Notes under the pieces: generated by a model | The model's database searches: none | Told to the model about the DNA's origin: nothing | The model's input: only the letters and a program-made list of their open reading frames with translations | NCBI GenBank assembly: GCA_013151315.1 | Contig: JAADIN010000076.1 | Span: forward strand, 1 to 7,666 | Direction: 5' to 3' | Length of the DNA stretch: 7,666 nt | Source of the DNA: Planctomycetota bacterium | Lineage (GTDB): Bacteria > Planctomycetota > Planctomycetia > Pirellulales > Lacipirellulaceae | Shown: positions 1-5,971 of the stretch, piece by piece | Layout of the letters: each line of letters begins with the position of its first letter | Position numbering within the stretch: position 1 is the stretch's first letter | Position numbers and translations under genes: made by a program

Positions 1-299
1 GACAAACCCCGCAACCTGGCCAAGAGTGTGACGGTTGAGTAGGCAGCGACGTGCCGGAGGTCATGTACACCGACGGACGTTAGCAACAGGAACAAGTGGA
101 AAGGGTGGCACCGACACTTGTCCGCAATCAGCCTAGCCATCGAAAGGACGTTATTCGGACACGTGTCGGTGTCGCTTGCGACAAGAGTAAAGGCCCCAAT
201 GCCGAACAGCCTCCTGTGCTGAGCACACCGACAATCGCTCGAAAAAAGTCGATTCGATGGCATTGTCTCTTCCGAGCGACTGTTGCTGCCACCCGCGTT

Positions 300-566
300 A
301 ATCTGGACGGATGGATTCGTAGACGCATCCGGATGTGCTACTGGAAACAGTGGCGACGTCCCCGCACGAAGGTTCGCAACCTTGTGCGGCTTGGGGTGCC
401 TCTGAAGATGGCGATCCTACACGCGATCAGTCGTAAGAGTTACTGGCGTCTCTCGAGAACTCCAGCGACTCGAATTGCGATGCCCAATAAATGGCTGGAG
501 GAACTCGGACTGCTTTCGCTCAAACAACTCTGGTGCGACCTTGCTCCGCTTCGAGGAACCGCCTGA
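300..566 (+). pseudogene. Group II intron reverse transcriptase/maturase, C-terminal fragment
   Basis: The translated frame reads NLDGWIRRRIRMCYWKQW, then RRPRTK and SRKSYWRLS, and ends with WLEELGLLSL and a short tail. This is the maturase-specific (GIIM, domain X) signature found after the reverse transcriptase domain in group II intron proteins. There it binds intron RNA and promotes splicing. About 88 codons remain of a protein that is normally over 400 residues. The fingers/palm, the YADD active site and the thumb are absent. Similarity starts abruptly near position 300. The same frame stays open upstream to a GTG at 96, but that stretch has no maturase character and appears to be ribozyme sequence read by chance. 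The stop codon at 564-566 lies inside domain V, so the natural C-terminus may also be altered. No nuclease domain is seen. Confidence 0.82.
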
Positions 567-629
567 TGCGGACCCGCATGTCAGGTGGTGTGGGGAGGGC
601 CGTGTCAGCGATGGCGGCCCTTACCCGAT
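556..629 (+). ncRNA. Group II intron domains V and VI
   Basis: Domain V is a hairpin whose lower stem ACCGCCTG (558-565) pairs over eight positions with CAGGTGGT (582-589), with one G-U pair. A single A faces a three-base TGT bulge, and an upper TGCG/CGCA stem carries a GACC loop. Domain VI follows at once: GGG (593-595) and AGGGCCG (596-602) pair with CGGCCCT (615-621) and CCC (624-626), leaving T622 and A623 unpaired. A623 is the expected branch-point adenosine, seven nucleotides from the intron end at T629. These are the catalytic and lariat-forming parts of the ribozyme. Both helices are well preserved, unlike the rest of the element. Confidence 0.85.
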
Positions 630-666
630 TTCTGTGGCGCATTCTCCGTGGCTGCTGGAGGATGCG

Positions 667-1068
667 TCAACTCAGCAACACAATATCCGCGATGTCCTCC
701 GGCTTGTATACCGCAATCGGTTTCGGCGGACAAATTATTAACGCACCCCAGTAATTGTCGAGTAATTCTGGCACCGCACGATCGAGTCGCATTGTTGTAC
801 CATCCAACGCGTTACCATCGGCCATCAGGTAGCACATTTTGGGATCAGCACCACGTTCCGTTAGCATCGCGATTAACGCATCAGCATGTTTCAGTGAACC
901 GTCGAGTTTTTGTGCGCACGAGGTATCATAGTCAAGCGAATGGTTGAGGAGGTCAAGAATCTTCTTGCGGTGTTTCGGGCTGTTGAGGAATGAAAGGTAG
1001 CGCTCACGCTTTGATTTCACAATGTACGCGTGGACGAAACTACGTTCCAAGTGTGCTGTTTCAGCCAT
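667..1068 (-). CDS. Conserved-looking hypothetical protein, 133 aa
   Basis: This encodes a soluble protein of about 133 residues with no signal peptide or membrane helix. It opens with MAETAHLERSFVHAYIVKSK and a basic RERY segment. A middle part contains ADALIAMLTERG, followed by a short MCYLMADGNALDG block that looks like a beta strand and turn. An acidic end contains YKPEDIADIV. The pattern resembles a small family of uncharacterised bacterial proteins I have a general memory of, but I cannot name it or give a function. The ATG at 1068 is preferred over an in-frame codon at 1125, because the extra 19 residues are unlike the rest and include the G-run at about 1099-1105. No strong Shine-Dalgarno is visible. 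The stop lies 38 bp from the 3' end of the intron remnant, which reads towards it on the other strand. Confidence 0.72.
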   Translation of the reverse strand: MAETAHLERSFVHAYIVKSKRERYLSFLNSPKHRKKILDLLNHSLDYDTSCAQKLDGSLKHADALIAMLTERGADPKMCYLMADGNALDGTTMRLDRAVPELLDNYWGALIICPPKPIAVYKPEDIADIVLLS

Positions 1069-1126
1069 GGGCGGGTTGGAGCCGCAGAACAAGATATGGG
1101 GGGGGTTTACCTTCGTATAACACAAT

Positions 1127-1154
1127 ATTCTAGCGACTTCTCAAAAATCCACAA
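1127..1154 (-). promoter_or_regulatory. Possible sigma70-type promoter for the 667-1068 gene
   Basis: On the minus strand TTGTGG (1149-1154) is followed after 16 nt by TAGAAT (1127-1132). The -10 box has one mismatch to TATAAT, but the -35 box matches at only three of six positions. It lies about 60 nt upstream of the ATG at 1068 in an AT-rich stretch. The evidence is the match and the position only. Confidence 0.22.
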
Positions 1155-1205
1155 ATACTTTGCAGGAAAGAAGTTGCAGACGATCTGGCAGAGCCGCATC
1201 AGGTT

Positions 1206-1574
1206 TTATGCCGGAAAAAGCAAACCCGCGATAAATCTCGGGCCCCCCGTCTCTGGGAAAAGGGGCGACTGCGCCGAAGAATGCCGATAAATCGGGGTAA
1301 CCGCGTCGCCGGTCACTTCCAACGCACCCGGCCAAAAAAAGTGCTCGCTTTCAGCACGCGACTCGGCAACAATCAAAACCGCACTTCGATCCAAACTTCG
1401 ATGCAAACGCTCTTTGACAACTAAAAACAAATCTAGCTCTAGACCCTGGGCTCCAGAGTCTCTCTCAGAACTCTGCTGGAGGTATCCAGCGGCCAGTGAA
1501 ATCAGCATCACCAAACGGTTTGGGGACGTGCCGTAAATCACGCCTGCTTCTACCAAGCGAGGGGCACTACCCAC
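1206..1574 (-). CDS. Doubtful open frame, 122 aa, downstream of the J-domain gene
   Basis: A GTG-started frame overlaps the last 8 bases of the J-domain gene in the same direction, a spacing that could allow translational coupling. The predicted product has a hydrophobic patch (VMLISLAAGYL), a LELDLFLVVKERL segment and a Pro/Gly-rich end. I recognise no family or motif and see no Shine-Dalgarno. It fills most of the otherwise gene-free interval between 1126 and 1566. The interval could equally be untranslated: other frames here are also open for short distances, and the product has no clear domain. Treat it as a candidate only. Confidence 0.25.
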   Translation of the reverse strand: MGSAPRLVEAGVIYGTSPNRLVMLISLAAGYLQQSSERDSGAQGLELDLFLVVKERLHRSLDRSAVLIVAESRAESEHFFWPGALEVTGDAVTPIYRHSSAQSPLFPETGGPRFIAGLLFPA

Positions 1575-1968
1575 GCACTAAATGCAAAGCCTGCTCAAAG
1601 TGTTGTTGCAAGCGCAAGAACTTATTCAGGTCGCCGCCCCGATCGGGATGCAGCGACTTCACCCGTTCGCGATAGGCTGCCATCACCTCTTCTTCGGTGC
1701 AGGAGGAGTGAAGATCGAGTGCCACAAGACAGGGTGGCCGATCCTGCATCGCCCAACGGGGAGTTCTCGACACCCCGCGAGCCACCAGCACCATGGCCAT
1801 GCGTAGCGACCGCAAATAGCGACGGAAATCGAGAAACATCAGCACATAGGCCAACAGCGGCAAACCAAAAATCAGAGACAGGTAGCCCAAAGTAATGGCC
1901 ACATCGATGCCATCGGGCCAGGACGGCCCAGGAAGGCTTTCAGCGATTAAGAGACTTGCTACCTGCAT
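1567..1968 (-). CDS. Membrane-anchored J-domain protein
   Basis: This encodes 133 aa. Residues about 23-46 form one hydrophobic membrane segment (ITLGYLSLIFGLPLLAYVLM). A basic linker follows, then a J-domain at residues about 78-131. The domain has the helix II pattern EEEVMAAYRERVKSLHP and the diagnostic HPD tripeptide at 107-109, followed by RGGD and helix III. HPD is the site that stimulates Hsp70/DnaK ATPase. No G/F region, zinc finger or substrate-binding domain is present, so this is a minimal type III J protein, presumably recruiting DnaK to the inner membrane face. The start is ATG 1968, with AGGGG seven bases upstream. It lies 20 nt after the DUF5989-like gene and is the last confident member of the four-gene operon. 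Whether it serves the carbamoyltransferase complex is inference from position. Confidence 0.85.
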   Translation of the reverse strand: MQVASLLIAESLPGPSWPDGIDVAITLGYLSLIFGLPLLAYVLMFLDFRRYLRSLRMAMVLVARGVSRTPRWAMQDRPPCLVALDLHSSCTEEEVMAAYRERVKSLHPDRGGDLNKFLRLQQHFEQALHLVRG

Positions 1969-1988
1969 CGCGCTGCCCCTGCAACGTC

Positions 1989-2153
1989 TTAAAACAGCGT
2001 GTAAATAAACGGCGCTGAAATTTGGGCGGCTGCGATGACCAACCCGATCGCCAGCAAAAACAATACGCCAAAGCTCATCGCTAAAGAGCGGTTGACGATT
2101 CCAAAGAGAAAGATATCAACCAACAATCGCCGAGTCCATCGCATGAATAACAT
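1989..2153 (-). CDS. DUF5989-like (SxtK-like) small membrane protein, 54 aa
   Basis: This is a single-span membrane peptide. It has a basic amphipathic N-terminus (MLFMRWTRRLL), a hydrophobic helix at residues about 27-45, and the C-terminal signature SAPFIYTLF. A terminal PFIYTLF is characteristic of DUF5989 proteins, which are about 50 residues long and regularly encoded beside NodU-family carbamoyltransferases; SxtK of saxitoxin clusters is of this kind. The biochemical role is unknown; a membrane adaptor or anchor for the transferase is a guess. The start is ATG 2153 because AGGAG sits six bases upstream. An in-frame TTG at 2174 would overlap the upstream stop but would place that Shine-Dalgarno inside the coding region. 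It sits 17 nt after the carbamoyltransferase stop and 20 nt before the J-domain gene. Confidence 0.85.
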   Translation of the reverse strand: MLFMRWTRRLLVDIFLFGIVNRSLAMSFGVLFLLAIGLVIAAAQISAPFIYTLF

Positions 2154-2159
2154 AAAAAT

Positions 2160-2165
2160 CTCCTC
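2160..2165 (-). promoter_or_regulatory. Ribosome binding site fixing the DUF5989-like start
   Basis: The minus strand reads GAGGAG then ATTTTT then ATG (2153). This purine-rich site with six-base spacing decides in favour of the ATG over the upstream in-frame TTG at 2174. Confidence 0.75.
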
Positions 2166-2170
2166 AGGAA

Positions 2171-4003
2171 TCAATCAATGGCAAAATTCTCACGCCAATC
2201 TTCCTCTTCTTGCCACTCGGGCTGCTCCGATTTTTGCAACAAGAAATTATCCAAGACAAGCAAGTCAATTCCCGTCCGCATGAAGCAAACATAGGCATCT
2301 TTGGGAGTGCAAACAATCGGCTCGCTCCGCACGTTGAAGCTGGTGTTGACCAAGACAGAATATCCGGTCAGGTTCTTGAACTCTTGCAAAATGCCGTACA
2401 AATTGGGCGATTGCTCTTGGTCCACGGTTTGGATTCGAGCGGAATAGTCGACATGGGTAATGGCCGGTACGTCCGAGCGAGGTTCGTTGACCCAATCTCG
2501 CATGTCGGATGCGCGATGGTCAACCGACGACGCCAAGCATCTTTCAGATCGGACTTGATCCACCATCAGCATGTAGGGCGATTTGGTGATTTCCTCAAAA
2601 TACTCGTGGGCATCTTCCTGAAGCACAATGGGAGCAAAGGGCCGAAAGCTTTCGCGAAACTTTGTGGCGAGATTCAGGAACGACTGCATCTTCGGGCTGC
2701 GGGCGTCGGCCAAAATCGAGCGGTTGCCGAGTGCTCGAGGCCCAAATTCCATCCGGCCTTGAAAGAGGCCAATGACTTTTTCGTCGACAATCGCCTTGGC
2801 AATACTTTGATTCCGCTCGGGCATCTCGAGTTCTTGGTAGGGCAAGTGATTGTCGTCCAAGAATGTTCGGATCTGATCTCGCGGAAACGAAGGCCCAAGC
2901 TGCGAACCACGAACAAAATCGTGTTCGTTGTCGGCATGTCGAGGATTTTTCAGAATGTGGTGCCAGCTATAGAGGGCCGCTCCTTGGGCCGCGCCGGCAT
3001 CGCCCGCCGCAGGCTGAATCCAGATATCATCAAAAATGCCCGAGCGAAGTAGCTTGCCGTTCGAAACACAATTCAGCGCCACCCCGCCCGCCATGCAGAG
3101 ATGCCGCTTGCCGGTTACCGATCGGGCGTAGCGGGCAATCTTCATCATGATCTCTTCGGTCACCGTTTGAATCGACCGTGCCAAATCCATTTCGCGTTGA
3201 GTGATGTCTGCTTCAGGGCTCCGCCGTGGCCCATCAAACAAATCGGCAAACCGGTCATTGGTCATCGTCAAACCGTCCAAATAACCGAAATAGTCGAGAT
3301 TCAAACGGAAGGAACCATCTTCCCGGATTGAAATAAGATGGTCCTTGATTCGATCGACGTACTTTGGCTCGCCGTAAGGAGCCAAACCCATCAACTTGTA
3401 CTCGCCCGAGTTGACTCGAAATCCGGTAAAATAAGTAAAGGCACTATACAGCATGCCTAGCGAGTGCGGAAATTTATGCTCGAACAGCAGCCGCATTTGG
3501 TTGCCTTCGCCAACGCCAATCGCGGTCGTCGTCCATTCCCCGACGCCATCGACAGTGATGATTGCCGCCTCTTCGTAGGGCGACGGAAAAAAGGCACTCG
3601 CCGCGTGCGAGTGATGGTGCTCGGCCAAATGAAAGTCTTTGGGGACATCGTAGCCTAGCTTCGTAAGGTGACGCTCGATCTCATACGCGACCCAGCCTTT
3701 TTCTTTCAGCCAGACCGGTATCGCCATGAGAAAAGACTGGAGTCCTCGTGGAGCGACCTGGGTGTAAGTGCTCATAAGCCGCGTAAGCTTGGTCAGTGGC
3801 TTGTCGTAAAAAGTGACGAGGTCGATGTCGCTTTTGCCAACTTTCCCCGCCTCCAGGCAATAGCCAATCGCATGACGGGGCAATCGCGCATCGCCTTTTC
3901 TGCGCGAGAATCGCTCTTCTTGTGCCGCCGCAATGATCTCGCCATCGCGAATAAGACAGGCGGCCGAATCGTGATAGAGTGCGCTGATGCCAAGGATGTT
4001 CAT
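2171..4003 (-). CDS. NodU/SxtI-family O-carbamoyltransferase
   Basis: This is a full-length 610-aa member of the NodU/CmcH/TobZ family, which moves a carbamoyl group from carbamoyl phosphate, via carbamoyl-adenylate, to a hydroxyl on a sugar or natural product. The N-terminal Kae1-like ATPase fold shows HDSAA (11-15), the metal-site motif HHHSHAAS (129-136), VDGVGEW (151-157), GGVALNCVSNGKL (306-318) and PAAGDAGAAQG (331-341). By family analogy H129, H133 and D335 would bind the metal. The C-terminal domain begins near residue 400 and has FQGRMEFGPRALGNRSIL (414-431), FRPFAP (453-458) and VNTSFN (552-557). All key motifs look intact. It is cytoplasmic, with no membrane helix. ATG 4003 overlaps the upstream stop as ATGA, so translation is probably coupled. 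The acceptor cannot be read from sequence; a glycan or lipid-linked sugar is inferred from the membrane-bound neighbours. A HypF-type role is excluded because the acylphosphatase and zinc-finger parts are lacking. Confidence 0.95.
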   Translation of the reverse strand: MNILGISALYHDSAACLIRDGEIIAAAQEERFSRRKGDARLPRHAIGYCLEAGKVGKSDIDLVTFYDKPLTKLTRLMSTYTQVAPRGLQSFLMAIPVWLKEKGWVAYEIERHLTKLGYDVPKDFHLAEHHHSHAASAFFPSPYEEAAIITVDGVGEWTTTAIGVGEGNQMRLLFEHKFPHSLGMLYSAFTYFTGFRVNSGEYKLMGLAPYGEPKYVDRIKDHLISIREDGSFRLNLDYFGYLDGLTMTNDRFADLFDGPRRSPEADITQREMDLARSIQTVTEEIMMKIARYARSVTGKRHLCMAGGVALNCVSNGKLLRSGIFDDIWIQPAAGDAGAAQGAALYSWHHILKNPRHADNEHDFVRGSQLGPSFPRDQIRTFLDDNHLPYQELEMPERNQSIAKAIVDEKVIGLFQGRMEFGPRALGNRSILADARSPKMQSFLNLATKFRESFRPFAPIVLQEDAHEYFEEITKSPYMLMVDQVRSERCLASSVDHRASDMRDWVNEPRSDVPAITHVDYSARIQTVDQEQSPNLYGILQEFKNLTGYSVLVNTSFNVRSEPIVCTPKDAYVCFMRTGIDLLVLDNFLLQKSEQPEWQEEEDWRENFAID

Positions 4004-5445
4004 TCGGACTCGCCCTTCTGTTCTGCCACGTCAACCGACCGGCTTGCCCACCGGCGAAACACACGACTCTGCTGTTGAATACGCTCTTTCAAGTATTTGG
4101 AATAAATCTGGTGTCCGAGAGCGTGCAAGTGGCAGCTGTCGTGGTAAAGCTTGTCCGTATCACCCTGCCCTTGAAATAACCCAACGGAGTGGCCAACCAC
4201 AAAGCCATGCGGTTCGAGTGCGGCGCGGAGATCTTCTACGTTCTTTTCTTCTCTCGAGGGGATTTTTTCGGTGGTCCCTGCGGTGCGGCTAGGAAGAATC
4301 TCGATGAGTACGTCGCACCCAGCATCGCGAAGTTTTTGGGCCAATTTTACATAAGCGGCGATGCCCTCGACGCCCCGCTCTTCTCGTTGCTCGGCCGTTG
4401 GCCGCTTGCCTTTCATGCTGCGCCGCCAGAGCAGATGTTGCACTACCTCTTCCAATGCCAGGCGTGGAGGCGCACCAACCGGAAAATAGGGGATATCTGT
4501 CATCTCGCATAAATCGCGATAAATGTCACCGTTGGGAAGGCAAATGATTGCGAGGTCGGCATCGAATGTGCCGAATCGTTCGAGGTAACCCAGTTTATTG
4601 AAAGGGCCCCAACCATTCACACCAATGTTGAGCACCTCGACCTGATTCTTGCCATATTGCTCCTCGAAACTATTAGCGACACGCCGCGCGTAGAGTTCTG
4701 ACTGATCAATGTAGCTGCCGCCCCACAGGGTGGAATCGCCGATCATCAGAATGCGGAATACGCCAGCAGGTTTTTCAGGCTCGATTTCTGGAGCACGCAT
4801 CCCAAATCGATTGGTTTCGACAAGTCCCCCACTACGCGAAACGCTCTGATTCGGCCCCGGGTAATAGCCCGCACGCACATCCTGAACATAGAGGATAGGA
4901 CTTCCGTAACCGAGTAGGCGAAGCAAAATTTCTGCCGAGACCAGCATCGCCCCTAGCAGGACAGCAATTCCTGCCCAACTGCGCCCCCCCTTGGCATCGA
5001 CGGCCTCGGTCGCAAACATCGCACGAATGTGGCGAACTTTACGCCGGTCGTTGTCTACGGGAAGCCAATAGGTTTGTGAATCGCCGTCGCGCAGATGGAG
5101 TTTATCTCGGCCAGTGACCCAAGACATGAAATGAGCTGCGGTGAATCCGATTAAAAAGACGGGGACGAGCAGCACAATGCTTAAACCCCAGCCAAGACTT
5201 CGCCCCAAAGCGGCAAAAAAATTGCCCACGCCTGTGCGCCCTCGCTGCGAACCGAGCGTGACCACACCAATGATTGCGGTGATCGTCCAAATCACGATCC
5301 CCAGAGAGTGCCACCTGAAACCGAAGAAAACTAGGCTACCAATGATTACCCCAACCAAGGTCTTGATCGTGGCACCCAACAGACTGTGCTCAACCGTCTC
5401 AGTTTCATACTGAAACCATTTGGTCTCTTTGACAAGATTCGCCAA
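4000..5445 (-). CDS. SxtJ-like membrane domain fused to SGNH/GDSL hydrolase domain
   Basis: This encodes 481 aa with two parts. Residues 1 to about 130 resemble SxtJ proteins: three hydrophobic segments (about 22-43, 48-65, 84-104) followed by TGRDKLHLRD and TYWLP (about 111-129), the basic segment after the last helix typical of that family. A fourth helix (about 158-176) leads into an SGNH hydrolase domain. That domain has TNRFGMRAPE (211-220), block I GDST with catalytic Ser238, block III NIGVNGWG (273-280), PNGDIY, and the C-terminal DSCH motif supplying Asp436 and His439. SGNH domains are esterases or O-acyl transferases; after an odd or even helix count the domain could face the periplasm or the cytoplasm, and topology is unresolved. 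The proposed start is TTG 5445, seven bases after AGGGGGAG. The frame continues upstream to 5586, but that stretch is Cys/Arg-rich and unlike the family. It is the first gene of the operon. Confidence 0.85.
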   Translation of the reverse strand: MANLVKETKWFQYETETVEHSLLGATIKTLVGVIIGSLVFFGFRWHSLGIVIWTITAIIGVVTLGSQRGRTGVGNFFAALGRSLGWGLSIVLLVPVFLIGFTAAHFMSWVTGRDKLHLRDGDSQTYWLPVDNDRRKVRHIRAMFATEAVDAKGGRSWAGIAVLLGAMLVSAEILLRLLGYGSPILYVQDVRAGYYPGPNQSVSRSGGLVETNRFGMRAPEIEPEKPAGVFRILMIGDSTLWGGSYIDQSELYARRVANSFEEQYGKNQVEVLNIGVNGWGPFNKLGYLERFGTFDADLAIICLPNGDIYRDLCEMTDIPYFPVGAPPRLALEEVVQHLLWRRSMKGKRPTAEQREERGVEGIAAYVKLAQKLRDAGCDVLIEILPSRTAGTTEKIPSREEKNVEDLRAALEPHGFVVGHSVGLFQGQGDTDKLYHDSCHLHALGHQIYSKYLKERIQQQSRVFRRWASRSVDVAEQKGESE

Positions 5446-5452
5446 ACTTGGT

Positions 5453-5460
5453 CTCCCCCT
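5453..5460 (-). promoter_or_regulatory. Ribosome binding site supporting TTG start at 5445
   Basis: The minus strand carries AGGGGGAG, then ACCAAGT, then TTG at 5445. The strength and seven-base spacing favour this non-ATG start. There is no ATG between here and residue 107 of the protein, which lies past the first membrane helices. Confidence 0.6.
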
Positions 5461-5575
5461 CAAAATGGCACATCCCCAAGGCGGACAGCACACTTGACAA
5501 GCAACGTGTCGAAAACAAAAACCGTGAACGGACTTGAGAAAAGGCTGCCTCTTGGAATACAGCGACAAGCTCTTC

Positions 5576-5605
5576 AGTCTACCCAAGCAGACTTCGTATC
5601 GTCAA
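5576..5605 (-). promoter_or_regulatory. Candidate promoter of the carbamoyltransferase operon
   Basis: On the minus strand TTGACG (5600-5605, one mismatch to TTGACA) and TAGACT (5576-5581, two mismatches to TATAAT) are 18 nt apart. Transcription would begin about 125 nt before the proposed TTG start. No operator-like repeat is evident next to it. Confidence 0.33.
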
Positions 5606-5936
5606 GCAAATCGAATGGCTAGAAAGACCATTTCCTAATTGCTAAGAGCCATTGTAGCGGTTAGGGCTGATCTTGATGCTGAGATGGACGACTCCAACTA
5701 CAACGAACAAGGTTGGGATCGCAAAGCTTTACCTCGTGCTGCAATCGAAGGGGCCTGAAAGCATGCAGATACCAGCGACCTTCAAAAAACGCATCTACGT
5801 AATAGTCTTGAAAAGTGGCTTGCCCGTCAGGGGGGTGAAAAAAGCGGTTTTCCTGGCAATTCTTGCAGTTTACCCATCACAGAAACCACCGTATCAAGCC
5901 CTCTTCGTGTTTTTTGTGGAAACGCCAGTAAAATAG
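5606..5936. other. Intergenic stretch with no supported gene
   Basis: A + strand open frame of 87 codons (5673-5936, TTG start) lies here. It has no Shine-Dalgarno, recognisable domain or convincing protein pattern. I see no RNA gene, terminator or long repeat. It probably separates the minus-strand operon from the + strand transcription unit that begins near 5972. Confidence 0.5.
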
Positions 5937-5965
5937 TTGACAGGCTCGGCCAAGGCGGTTAGATT
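5937..5965 (+). promoter_or_regulatory. Candidate sigma70-type promoter
   Basis: A perfect TTGACA (5937-5942) is followed after exactly 17 nt by TAGATT (5960-5965), which has four of six -10 matches. The expected transcription start is near 5972, at the first base of a hairpin. The next coding start on this strand is about 290 nt away at 6259, so the promoter would drive either a long leader or a separate small RNA. Confidence 0.45.
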
Positions 5966-5971
5966 GAGTGT

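Larger units (their letters stand above)
26..629 (+). mobile_element. Group II intron remnant with internally deleted reverse transcriptase
   Basis: The element starts with GTGTGAC, matching the conserved 5' end of group II introns (GUGYG). It ends with a classic domain V, domain VI and 3' boundary (TTACCCGAT, ending in AY). Between them only the C-terminal maturase part of the intron-encoded protein is recognisable. Full-length bacterial introns of this kind are about 1.8-2.5 kb, so a large central piece, including the reverse transcriptase active site, has been lost. Positions 26 to about 299 look like 5' domain I ribozyme sequence; this is inferred from position and from recalled resemblance, not from a folded structure. 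The flanking 1-25 would be the 5' exon. I found no convincing EBS1 match to the last exon bases, so the exact 5' boundary is less certain than the 3' boundary. It is probably a degenerate copy, although splicing helped by a maturase from elsewhere cannot be excluded. Confidence 0.8.

Noticed and set aside
96..299. In-frame upstream extension of the maturase fragment
   Set aside because: No similarity to reverse transcriptase sequence is visible. It appears to be ribozyme domain I sequence that happens to stay open.
1241..1267. GCCCC/GGGGC inverted repeat considered as an operon terminator
   Set aside because: The stem is only five base pairs with a loop of more than 12 nt, and no T-tract follows on either strand.
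1141..1335. 64-codon minus-strand open frame
   Set aside because: It overlaps the doubtful 1206-1574 frame in another register, with no family signal or ribosome binding site.
2210..3052. A 280-codon open frame on the + strand
   Set aside because: It lies entirely antisense to the carbamoyltransferase gene, whose motifs are unmistakable. The antisense product has no recognisable domain and the frame is a by-product of codon bias.
4000..5586. Longer version of the SxtJ-SGNH protein (528 aa)
   Set aside because: The extra 47 residues are Cys/Arg-rich, lack family character, and precede a strong ribosome binding site for TTG 5445.
5673..5936. 87-codon + strand open frame in the spacer
   Set aside because: It has a TTG start, no Shine-Dalgarno, no domain and low-complexity composition. 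It ends just before the TTGACA box of a candidate promoter.
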